Positions 1 to 5,239 of a DNA stretch of 6,059 nt are shown here, piece after piece. The position numbers and the translations under genes were made by a program. This stretch comes from CBFDCQ01 sp965603355 (GTDB lineage Bacteria; Hydrogenedentota; CAZGCA01; CBFDCQ01): positions 1-6,059 of the forward strand of contig CBFDCQ010000121.1 of NCBI GenBank assembly GCA_965603355.1. The letters are read 5' to 3'. A model generated the notes under the pieces. The model searched no databases. It saw nothing but the letters and a program-made list of their open reading frames with translations, and was not told the origin of the DNA. How positions within the stretch are numbered: the first letter of the stretch is position 1; every line of letters starts with the position of its first letter.

Positions 1-368
1 TCTTCCAGACTGCCCTCCAGGAACTTCCGGCGACCGTCCGCGGCATAATCGTGACGCAAATACCATATCGCCCAGCCAACTGCCCCCGCGGCAACCGCGC
101 ACGCTACGATAACTGCAATCACCTTGCCCGCACGAGGACGCGCAGCTTTGCCCCCTCGCTGCAAAACGGGTGTACCGGTAAGCAGGTTCGTACCGCACTG
201 GATACAGATCACGTCATCGGGTCTCAGTTGGGAACCACACTTTGGGCATTTGTTCTCATCGGCCGACGCGCTCGACGCGACATCCAAGCTCCCGCGGCAG
301 TGCGGGCACGTTTCGGTTGCACCACCGACATCCTTACCACAATGGGGACAGTTTCTGGACTCCTTCAA
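1..368 (-). CDS. Double zinc-ribbon, single-helix membrane protein, 3' end outside window
   Basis: The function is unknown. The 122 visible residues begin with two zinc ribbons. Cys7/Cys10 with Cys21/Cys24 form the first, and Cys41/Cys44 with Cys55/Cys58 the second; both use CPxC-type knuckles, as in the double zinc-ribbon (DZANK-like) families. A basic linker (about residues 71-82) is followed by one hydrophobic helix at about 83-104 and then a charged stretch (RHDYAADGRRKFLEG) that continues past the window edge. The ribbons probably face the cytoplasm with a C-terminal domain outside, but this is inferred. The start must be TTG at 368, because an in-frame TGA lies only two codons upstream and no ATG or GTG lies between. 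A GAGAGAGGTG Shine-Dalgarno sits just upstream. It follows the 55-residue zinc-ribbon gene by 161 nt on the same strand. Coding status is well supported by the paired cysteine motifs; the total length is unknown. Confidence 0.85.
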   Translation of the reverse strand, partial: MKESRNCPHCGKDVGGATETCPHCRGSLDVASSASADENKCPKCGSQLRPDDVICIQCGTNLLTGTPVLQRGGKAARPRAGKVIAVIVACAVAAGAVGWAIWYLRHDYAADGRRKFLEGSLE

Positions 369-398
369 TGGTATTCACCTCTCTCTTCGCTAATGTTG

Positions 399-416
399 CG
401 CCCGCCGACGCGGGCG
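399..416. repeat. GC-rich hairpin between the two small zinc-ribbon genes
   Basis: A perfect 7-bp inverted repeat (CGCCCGC / GCGGGCG) surrounds a 4-nt CGAC loop, about 30 nt upstream of the TTG start at 368. No T-run follows on either strand, so it is not a classical intrinsic terminator. It may be a leader hairpin or partial attenuator for the downstream gene. The rest of 369-529 shows no convincing promoter. Confidence 0.6.
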
Positions 417-529
417 TTCCCCTAACCGGTCGCGGAGGAAAACAGCTCGGGCAGGTCCGAACTGTCAGCGTCAAGCGCGACCCAGAACAAGGCTGACAAT
501 ACCGCAACACAGCACCGACAAATCTAGTG

Positions 530-697
530 TCATGTCTCTAGCTCTTGTCCGCACTTCGAGCATTCCTCTGCATCAAGTCGGTTGTACGAACCACAATGAA
601 GGCATTTTGCACGTGAAAGGAACGGTACGGTTAGCAGACCTACCAGGGCAATGATGAACAGCTGGATTCCGACATAAGCAACTTTGCTCACTGACAT
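530..697 (-). CDS. 55-residue membrane-anchored zinc-ribbon protein
   Basis: The function is unknown. The protein is a hydrophobic helix at about residues 6-27 (VAYVGIQLFIIALVGLLTVP) followed by a single zinc ribbon with Cys32/Cys35 (CLHC) and Cys46/Cys49 (CSKC), and a short acidic tail ending LET. This layout predicts a small inner-membrane protein with a cytoplasmic metal-binding knob. Two starts are possible. ATG at 697 is used here, but the AGGGGGC ribosome-binding site at about 701-707 lies very close to it. GTG at 691, two codons in, would have a more normal spacing of about 9 nt and give 53 residues. A good sigma-70 promoter lies at 740-768, implying its own transcript with a leader of about 35 nt. 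It may be cotranscribed with the double zinc-ribbon gene ending at the left edge. It is short enough that automatic gene finders may miss it; the cysteine spacing and the promoter make it likely real. Confidence 0.72.
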   Translation of the reverse strand: MSVSKVAYVGIQLFIIALVGLLTVPFLSRAKCLHCGSYNRLDAEECSKCGQELET

Positions 698-739
698 CTG
701 CCCCCTGAGAATACCTTTTCCAGCCTGTATGTCCTCTAT

Positions 740-768
740 ATTCTACTCCAACACCGTCTATATTACAA
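740..768 (-). promoter_or_regulatory. Predicted sigma-70 promoter for the 55-residue zinc-ribbon gene
   Basis: Read on the minus strand, TTGTAA (-35, 763-768; 4 of 6 consensus) is separated by exactly 17 bp from TAGAAT (-10, 740-745; 5 of 6). An A-rich tract (771-777) lies just upstream of the -35, like an UP element. Transcription would begin near 733. No clear intrinsic terminator for lon is visible between 854 and this site, so read-through from lon is also possible. Confidence 0.5.
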
Positions 769-854
769 CATTTTTTTCCGGAATAGGGGCAAAACCACAC
801 GCTGGGAAACGTAGAAAAACCGGGAATAACAATAAAATTGCGATACAGACCGGG

Positions 855-3242
855 CTAACGCGACCGCGATGGCCCGTCCGGTCGAAGCGCAGTACGCAAC
901 ACCTGGTCAACGTTTTTCGCGAATTTAAAGGAGAGAGCTTCCTTCACACGACTGGGAATCTCCTCGAGATCCTTCCTGTTGCGGTCCGGCAGAATGACCG
1001 TGTGTATTCCGGCACGATGCGCCGCGAGCACCTTCTCTTTGACGCCACCGATGGCAAGAACCTTGCCGCGAAGCGTAATCTCGCCGGTCATCGCGACATC
1101 GCCGCGCACAGGTTGACCTGTAAGAAGGGAAGCAAGCGACGCCACAATGGCTACGCCGGCCGAGGGGCCATCTTTTGCTATCCCGCCGGCCGGTACGTGA
1201 ACGTGCAGGTCGCGGTTCGTATAAAAGTCCTCGCGAATACCGAGTTTTCTTGCGCGGGACCGGATCAGCGTGAGGGCAGCCTGAGCGGATTCTTTCATGA
1301 CATTGCCCAACTGACCGGTCAGAGCAAGGCCGCCTTTGCCGGGCATCTGCGACGACTCGACAAACAGGATCTCGCCACCGTTGCGCGTCCACGCCAGCGC
1401 AGTGGCCACCCCGGGTTCGGACGTGCGTTCTGCAACTTCTGAGAAGAACCGTACCGGGCCCAGCAACGAATGGAGACTTCGAGCTGTGACTTTCCTTTTC
1501 CTTTTCGATCCCCGCGCAACGCCTGTCGCGACCTTACGGCACACTCTGGCGATCTCACGTTCAAGGTTTCTGAGACCGGCCTCACGGGTGTACCCGCGAA
1601 TGATATGGACGATCGCCTCCTTGTGAAACGCAAGGTTCTTCCTCTTGAGTCCGTGTTCGGCCAACTGCCGTGGAATCAGGTACTTTCTTGCTATCTCCGC
1701 CTTTTCCTCCTCAATGTACCCGGGCAGCTCCAGGATCTCCATCCTATCTCTCAAGGCATCCGGCACAGGATGAATGATATTCGCCGTGCATATGAACATG
1801 ACCTTCGAGAGGTCGAAAGGGACCTCGATATAGTGGTCTGAAAAGGAGGAGTTCTGTTCCGGATCAAGCACCTCGAGCAACGCTGAGGAAGGGTCGCCCC
1901 TGAAGTCGGCACCGATCTTGTCAACCTCGTCGAGCATGAATACCGGGTTGTTGGAACCCGCTCGCTTTATCCCCTGTATTATCCGGCCCGGCAGAGCGCC
2001 AACGTATGTTCTCCTGTGGCCGCGTATCTCCGCCTCATCCCTGATCCCACCAAGCGAGATCCGCACAAACTCTCGTCCAAGCGCCCTCGCAATGGATTTT
2101 CCGAGCGAGGTCTTGCCCACTCCCGGCGGCCCAACGAAACAGAGTATCGGCCCTTTCGTATCCTTTTTCAGCTTGCGCACCGCCAGGAACTCCAGGATGC
2201 GTTCCTTCACTCTCTCAAGATCGTAATGGTCCTTGTCCAGCGTCTTCGCCGCTGCGTCAACGTCCAGGCTATCCTCCGTGCTCATAGACCACGGCAGGGA
2301 TATGAGCCAATCGAGGTACGTGCGCGATACCGTATACTCGGGCACGCCCGGCGGCATCTTCTCCAGCCTGTCGAGCTCATGCTCCGCCGCCTTGAGCGCT
2401 GCCTCCGGCATCCTCGCCTCGGCGACCTTCTCTTTCAGTTCTTCTATCTCAATGGTGCGCTGATCGCCCTCGCCCAGCTCCTTTTGGATGGCCCGCAACT
2501 GCTGCCGGAGAATAAGCTCCCGCTGCGTCTTGCCTATCTCCGACTGAACCTCCTGCTGAATCTTGCTTCGCAGCTCCAGTGACTCCAGCTCCCTGTGGAG
2601 AAGCCTGTTAACCTTGGTAAGCCTCTCACGCACCGAGACCTCTTCGAGGACCGGCATCTTCTCCGCTGTATGAATGCCGAGATACGTGGTTATGAAGTCA
2701 GCCAGCTTGCCCGGTTCACGCATGTTGATCAGCGTAACCAGGAGTTCGTCGCCCAAATCCGGGGACGAGTCTATCACTTTCCCGAACATCGTTGAAGCGT
2801 TCTTGGCAAGCGCTTCAACCTCCCTGGTCTGCTCCTCGATATCCGTCAGCAGCTCTGTCTTGGCCTTGAGGTAGGGCTGTTGCGATATTGGCGCGATCAC
2901 ACGGACACGTTGCAGCCCCTGCACGATGATGCTCATGCTGCCATCCGGCAGCTTCAGCATTTTCAGTATCCGCGATGCAACGCCGACCTCGTAGACGTCG
3001 TTGAAGGACGGGTCCTCGGTTTCAGGGTTTTTCTGTACCAGGAATCCGATCGGCTGCTGACCGACGAGCGCCTCGTTCACGGCGTTGAGCGACCGTTCTC
3101 TGCTGATCATCAGCGGGGCCACCATTCCCGGGAAGAGGATCGTGTCGCGCAGAGCCACTATCGCCAGCACATCCGGAAGGGTTTCCGGTGTTTCCCGGCT
3201 TTCCAGCGCTTCAGGCGGTTGCCCTTTACGTTGCTTGCCCAC
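855..3242 (-). CDS. lon: ATP-dependent protease Lon (LonA type)
   Basis: Cytoplasmic homo-hexameric AAA+ serine protease that unfolds and degrades damaged proteins and short-lived regulators. The 795 residues match the usual LonA length. The N-terminal substrate-binding domain spans about 20-215 (LRDTILFPGM near 31-40), followed by a helical coiled region at about 215-300. The AAA+ module follows: Walker A GPPGVGKT at 371-378, Walker B VFMLDE at 434-439, sensor-1 Asn488, an arginine-finger candidate at Arg500 (DRME), and sensor-2 Arg558. The protease domain fills about 600-780. Catalytic Ser694 lies in KDGPSAG, and Lys737 in GGVKEK is 43 residues later, the same spacing as E. coli Ser679/Lys722, so the enzyme looks fully active. 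The start is GTG at 3242. Its AAAGGGA ribosome-binding site (3252-3258) lies in the last codons and stop of hsp20, whose stop codon is 6 nt upstream, suggesting translational coupling. The N-terminal dozen residues are basic and unconserved. No truncation or frameshift is seen. Confidence 0.98.
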   Translation of the reverse strand: MGKQRKGQPPEALESRETPETLPDVLAIVALRDTILFPGMVAPLMISRERSLNAVNEALVGQQPIGFLVQKNPETEDPSFNDVYEVGVASRILKMLKLPDGSMSIIVQGLQRVRVIAPISQQPYLKAKTELLTDIEEQTREVEALAKNASTMFGKVIDSSPDLGDELLVTLINMREPGKLADFITTYLGIHTAEKMPVLEEVSVRERLTKVNRLLHRELESLELRSKIQQEVQSEIGKTQRELILRQQLRAIQKELGEGDQRTIEIEELKEKVAEARMPEAALKAAEHELDRLEKMPPGVPEYTVSRTYLDWLISLPWSMSTEDSLDVDAAAKTLDKDHYDLERVKERILEFLAVRKLKKDTKGPILCFVGPPGVGKTSLGKSIARALGREFVRISLGGIRDEAEIRGHRRTYVGALPGRIIQGIKRAGSNNPVFMLDEVDKIGADFRGDPSSALLEVLDPEQNSSFSDHYIEVPFDLSKVMFICTANIIHPVPDALRDRMEILELPGYIEEEKAEIARKYLIPRQLAEHGLKRKNLAFHKEAIVHIIRGYTREAGLRNLEREIARVCRKVATGVARGSKRKRKVTARSLHSLLGPVRFFSEVAERTSEPGVATALAWTRNGGEILFVESSQMPGKGGLALTGQLGNVMKESAQAALTLIRSRARKLGIREDFYTNRDLHVHVPAGGIAKDGPSAGVAIVASLASLLTGQPVRGDVAMTGEITLRGKVLAIGGVKEKVLAAHRAGIHTVILPDRNRKDLEEIPSRVKEALSFKFAKNVDQVLRTALRPDGPSRSR

Positions 3243-3248
3243 GGACGT

Positions 3249-3698
3249 CTATCCCTTTATGCGAATGCAGATAGCCTGCGTACGCGCTTTGACGCTCTTC
3301 GGCACCGTAATCGTCAAGAAACCTTCCGCGTACACTGCTTCGACTTTCTCAACATCTATCTCCTGTGGAAGGGTTATCCTCTGCTCGAAAGGACCGTAGT
3401 CTATCTCCATGCGACTCACGGCCGTCTTTTGAAACGGGGGGATCTCGTGGCGAATTCCGCGAATGACGAGCATGCCGCTCGCAAAGATTATGTTGATGTC
3501 CTCCCTCCGCGTCCCGGCAATGTTCATTCTTATGACAATATCTGCGCGGGTCTCGAAGACGTCGGTCGGCGGACGCCACACGCTCGGGTGCAGGAAGGCA
3601 GGCTTCCTCGGTGAGAACCCCAACTGGTTCATCACACGGGACATCTCTTCCCGGAAAGCGTCAAAAACACCCTCGAAAGCCTCGTCGTCCGGCTTCAT
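3249..3698 (-). CDS. Small heat-shock protein, Hsp20 / alpha-crystallin family
   Basis: ATP-independent holdase that binds unfolding proteins in the cytoplasm and keeps them accessible to refolding or degradation. The 149 residues are typical for a bacterial class-A-like sHSP. A short helical N-terminus (1-39) precedes the alpha-crystallin domain at about 40-136. Landmarks are WRPPTDVFET (41-50), the MEIDYGPFEQRITLP strand region (97-111), and the A-x-Y-x-x-G-x-L motif (AVYAEGFLTITVPK, 121-134). The C-terminus carries overlapping I-x-I anchors (ICI 143-145, IRI 145-147) used in oligomer assembly. The start is ATG at 3698, chosen for its AGAGGAGC ribosome-binding site about 10 nt upstream and because family homology begins here. 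The frame stays open for 99 codons further upstream, but that stretch contains the promoter and has no family similarity. lon follows after 6 nt, so the pair is probably one operon. Whether it is ibpA or another subgroup cannot be told. Confidence 0.95.
   Translation of the reverse strand: MKPDDEAFEGVFDAFREEMSRVMNQLGFSPRKPAFLHPSVWRPPTDVFETRADIVIRMNIAGTRREDINIIFASGMLVIRGIRHEIPPFQKTAVSRMEIDYGPFEQRITLPQEIDVEKVEAVYAEGFLTITVPKSVKARTQAICIRIKG
3252..3258 (-). promoter_or_regulatory. lon ribosome-binding site inside hsp20
   Basis: AAAGGGA on the minus strand overlaps the last two sense codons (Lys-Gly, AAG GGA) of hsp20 and is 9 nt from the lon GTG start. Ribosomes finishing hsp20 would stop on top of the lon initiation region, which is the usual geometry for translational coupling. 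Confidence 0.7.
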
Positions 3699-3768
3699 AT
3701 CATGAACGCTCCTCTGAACTGTCCGCCGCGAGCGTGAAGCGGAGATCCGTTTTGCGGCACCGGGACCA

Positions 3769-3787
3769 GAACCGCAGAGAACGGTTC
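3769..3787 (-). promoter_or_regulatory. Leader hairpin with loop complementary to the hsp20 Shine-Dalgarno
   Basis: On the minus strand GAACCG and CGGTTC form a perfect 6-bp stem with the 7-nt loop TTCTCTG. The loop can pair along all 7 nt (one G-U) with CAGAGGA at 3710-3716, which contains the hsp20 ribosome-binding site. Such pairing would make a pseudoknot that hides the site and could melt on heating. The stem and the complementarity are seen directly; the regulatory role is inference and the match could be chance. Confidence 0.4.
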
Positions 3788-3870
3788 CCGATTTCCTAAG
3801 AGAACTTTGCAGTTGGTCAGTCGTAATCCCTGTCCGGTCGCGGGACAATTTACCCGACTTAAGCGCGCAT

Positions 3871-3886
3871 CGAGAACGCTTTCTCG
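3871..3886 (-). promoter_or_regulatory. Inverted repeat just downstream of the hsp20-lon transcription start
   Basis: CGAGAA, a 4-nt spacer and TTCTCG form a perfect 6+6 inverted repeat about 15-30 nt after the predicted transcript start. Its position fits a repressor operator or a 5'-end stabilising hairpin. It does not match CIRCE or another heat-shock operator I can name. Confidence 0.35.
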
Positions 3887-3908
3887 CTCCTGCGGCCTTC
3901 CGATCCCA

Positions 3909-3937
3909 AATATAGCGCACGCAGGCCAAGATGTCAA
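3909..3937 (-). promoter_or_regulatory. Predicted sigma-70 promoter for hsp20-lon
   Basis: On the minus strand a perfect TTGACA (-35, 3932-3937) is spaced 17 bp from TATATT (-10, 3909-3914; 5 of 6). The start would be near 3902, giving an hsp20 leader of about 200 nt. A housekeeping-type promoter rather than a sigma-32 promoter suggests that heat control, if present, acts through a repressor or the leader RNA. Confidence 0.65.
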
Positions 3938-4015
3938 TAACAGGGGATAAGATGGTGGGACTCGCCGCGACATACACAACGGCGGGCAACATCATTCAGC
4001 GGTATGAGGTCGGTC

Positions 4016-4411
4016 CTATCGTTTCGAGTACTGGAATCTCGCCCGAGCGCCCTTCTGCCCGTATTTCTTGCGCTCCTTCATTCTGGGGTCCCGCGTCAGG
4101 AGCCCTGCCCGACGCAGCGCGGACCGCAGCTCCTCGTCCGTCTTGAGAAGCGCTCGCGCGATTCCGAGCTGAAGCGCTCCAGCCTGCCCGGAAATGCCTC
4201 CTCCAGATACCCTGGCTTTCACGTCGAACTTGTCAAGAGCCTCCACACATTCCAGAGGTCTCTTTATGAACGTGATGAGCGTTCCTCTGCGAAAATAGTC
4301 CTCTAAACTGCCGTCGTTGACGACCATCTCGCCAGTGCCCGGGCTCAATCGCACACGCGCAATCGACGTCTTTCTTCTTCCTGTACCGCAATACTCTACG
4401 GCCTTTTCCAC
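4016..4411 (-). CDS. rpsI: 30S ribosomal protein S9 (bS9)
   Basis: Component of the small-subunit head whose C-terminal tail reaches toward P-site tRNA. The 131 residues match the family length. The N-terminal core begins with GTGRRKTSIARVRL (9-22), the central signature is VSGGGISGQAGALQLGIARALL (68-89), and the very basic tail ends GQKGARARFQYSKR, with the invariant Ser-Lys-Arg terminus. The start is GTG at 4411, preceded by a strong AGGAGG (4422-4427). rplM ends 29 nt upstream, the standard bacterial rplM-rpsI order, so both are made from the promoter at 4958-4987. Nothing is unusual in the protein. Confidence 0.98.
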   Translation of the reverse strand: MEKAVEYCGTGRRKTSIARVRLSPGTGEMVVNDGSLEDYFRRGTLITFIKRPLECVEALDKFDVKARVSGGGISGQAGALQLGIARALLKTDEELRSALRRAGLLTRDPRMKERKKYGQKGARARFQYSKR

Positions 4412-4440
4412 GTTATTCGAACCTCCTGGTTTTGCGTCCC

Positions 4441-4869
4441 CTATACTGACAGCGGTTCAGGGCTCTGTGCCTCGTGCGAATGATCCGGACCCGCATGAAC
4501 TCTCAGCTTCTTAAACATTGCGCGGCCAAGGGCGTTGTGCGGCAACATCCCTTTCACCGCCATGCTGATCACGCGTTCAGGATGCGTCTCCATGAGCCTC
4601 TGGCAGCTCGTTGCCTTCAATCCCCCGGGATACCCCGAGTGCCTGTAATAAATCTTATCCTGCAGCTTGTTGCCCGTGAGTACGACCTTCTCGGCGTTGA
4701 CGACGATGACGTGGTCGCCCACATCAAGGAAGGGCGTGTACTGCGGTTTGTGTTTGCCTCTGAGCACGCTGGCAACCTTGGTCGCAAGCCGGCCAAGCAC
4801 CTGCCCCTCGGCATCCACAATGTACCACTTGCGCACGATCTCGTCTTTCTTCGGCGTATAAGTCCGCAT
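4441..4869 (-). CDS. rplM: 50S ribosomal protein L13 (uL13)
   Basis: Early-assembling large-subunit protein bound to 23S rRNA. At 142 residues it has the normal bacterial length. Diagnostic stretches are WYIVDAEGQVLGRLAT (15-30), the G-x-G-D-type segment DVGDHVIVVNAEKVVLTGNK (49-68), YYRHSGYPGGLK (74-85), and the family signature VKGMLPHNALGRAMFKKLRV (105-124), followed by HAGPDHSHEAQSPEPL. The start is ATG at 4869 with AAGGAAG (4877-4883) at a good distance. It is the first gene of the rplM-rpsI operon. Its leader carries two perfect hairpins (4897-4922 and 4933-4952) that may allow autogenous control. No anomalies. Confidence 0.98.
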   Translation of the reverse strand: MRTYTPKKDEIVRKWYIVDAEGQVLGRLATKVASVLRGKHKPQYTPFLDVGDHVIVVNAEKVVLTGNKLQDKIYYRHSGYPGGLKATSCQRLMETHPERVISMAVKGMLPHNALGRAMFKKLRVHAGPDHSHEAQSPEPLSV

Positions 4870-4952
4870 CGCTTTTCTTCCTTAACACCTACATAAGCGC
4901 GGCGTCTAAGCATACGCCGCGCGGCATCTCATTCCCACTCTACGACGTGGGA
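4870..4952 (-). promoter_or_regulatory. Structured rplM-rpsI leader with two tandem hairpins
   Basis: The approximately 80-nt leader between the predicted start (near 4950) and rplM is largely occupied by two perfect stems on the minus strand. The first is TCCCAC/GTGGGA (4933-4938 with 4947-4952), right at the 5' end. The second is GCGCGGCGT/ACGCCGCGC (9 bp; 4897-4905 with 4914-4922), ending about 14 nt before the ribosome-binding site. Both loops are 8 nt. uL13 leaders with autoregulatory roles are known in some bacteria (for example the L13 leader of Firmicutes), so a similar role is plausible here. I cannot match it to a known covariance model. Confidence 0.5.
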
Positions 4953-4957
4953 CGCAT

Positions 4958-4987
4958 ATAATACCAAACTTGTCCCACCGATGTCAA
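4958..4987 (-). promoter_or_regulatory. Predicted sigma-70 promoter for rplM-rpsI
   Basis: On the minus strand a perfect TTGACA (4982-4987) is followed after 18 bp by TATTAT (4958-4963; 5 of 6 consensus). The start falls near 4950. A strong promoter is expected for ribosomal protein genes. Confidence 0.65.
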
Positions 4988-5082
4988 GGCCTCGTGAGAA
5001 GCGGGTCCGTGATCCACCGTTTCTCGAGAATACCTCACTTCTTACCAGAGGCCTTTTTCCTGTCTGCCGACCCATTCTTGTC

Positions 5083-5107
5083 GTCATCCCCGAGCAGGCA
5101 GGGATCC
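5083..5107 (+). repeat. dRS3-like palindromic repeat, degenerate copy
   Basis: GTCATCCCC...GCAGGGATCC contains the 5-bp inverted arms ATCCC (5086-5090) and GGGAT (5101-5105). It resembles the GTCATTCCC...GGGAATCC class of dispersed repeats and lies in opposite orientation to the better copy at 5138-5165, about 30 nt away. Confidence 0.55.
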
Positions 5108-5137
5108 GCCGTTGCGGATGAACTCTCTTCACTTCCC

Positions 5138-5165
5138 CTGGATTCCCGCTTCCGCGGGAATGACG
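5138..5165 (-). repeat. dRS3-like palindromic repeat, intact copy
   Basis: Perfect 8-bp arms ATTCCCGC (5142-5149) and GCGGGAAT (5154-5161) surround a 4-nt loop. This fits the ATTCCC-N8-GGGAAT formula of the neisserial dRS3 repeat, and similar units occur in many unrelated genomes. The flanks CTGG and GACG are also typical of such units. It could form a cruciform in DNA or a stem in transcripts reading past the membrane-protein gene. Confidence 0.85.
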
Positions 5166-5217
5166 CGTAGGGGGTGCGCTGGTCAGCGACACGGGCGGTT
5201 CGCGAACCGCCCCTACG
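5166..5217. repeat. Compound palindromic element with a perfect 20-bp palindrome
   Basis: GGGCGGTTCGCGAACCGCCC at 5193-5212 is a perfect 20-bp palindrome. Outer arms CGTAGGGG (5166-5173) and CCCCTACG (5210-5217) are also perfectly complementary. Between them lies a third hairpin, CGCT/AGCG at 5177-5180 and 5185-5188, extended by GTG/CAC with one bulge. The element could fold as one long hairpin or as a three-way junction. It directly abuts the dRS3-like repeat. It lies 23 nt past the stop of the membrane-protein gene, but no T-run follows, so a simple terminator role is not supported. Confidence 0.85.
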
Positions 5218-5239
5218 TTTTCTGGATAAGGATTATTCC

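Larger units (their letters stand above)
3699..4015 (-). other. Gene-free interval: hsp20-lon promoter and approximately 200-nt leader
   Basis: This 317-nt gap between rpsI and hsp20 has no gene I can support. It contains the predicted promoter (3909-3937), an inverted repeat about 15 nt after the expected transcript start (3871-3886), a weaker 5-bp hairpin (TGTCC / GGACA, 3831-3847) and a hairpin with a possible anti-Shine-Dalgarno loop (3769-3787). I found no CIRCE element (TTAGCACTC / GAGTGCTAA) and no sigma-32-type promoter. No good terminator for rpsI is visible: a weak 5-bp stem at 3963-3984 lacks a T-run. Confidence 0.6.
4988..5239. other. Gene-free repeat-rich spacer upstream of the rplM promoter
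   Basis: With the leader, the stretch without a gene runs 4870-5239. Within this part, 5083-5217 is almost entirely palindromic repeats, and 4988-5082 shows no gene, motif or hairpin I would defend. An open frame across the interval on the minus strand has the arginine- and proline-rich composition of chance translation of repeats. Confidence 0.7.

Noticed and set aside
822..858. Terminator after lon from repeated CCCGG
   Set aside because: The two CCCGG copies are direct, not inverted; only a 4-bp CAAT/ATTG stem is present.
684..1442. 252-codon plus-strand frame over the lon 3' end
   Set aside because: It overlaps lon catalytic codons on the opposite strand and crosses the predicted promoter and small gene; no domain or ribosome-binding site.
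2016..2582. Long plus-strand open frame opposite lon
   Set aside because: It is antisense to the highly conserved lon AAA+ region and has no recognisable domain; a shadow of strong codon bias.
2880..3614. 244-codon plus-strand frame across the lon-hsp20 junction
   Set aside because: It is antisense to two confidently identified genes and its His/Arg-rich composition is typical of a complement reading.
3963..3984. Terminator after rpsI
   Set aside because: The stem is only 5 bp with a 12-nt loop and no T-run.
3699..3995. 99-codon upstream extension of the hsp20 frame
   Set aside because: It contains a near-consensus promoter, has no sHSP similarity, and a good ribbon of family homology and ribosome-binding site begin at ATG 3698.
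5193..5212. Intrinsic terminator of the membrane-protein gene
   Set aside because: The palindrome is strong but no T-run follows on either strand, and a second copy sits upstream of the same gene, so a dispersed repeat is the better reading.
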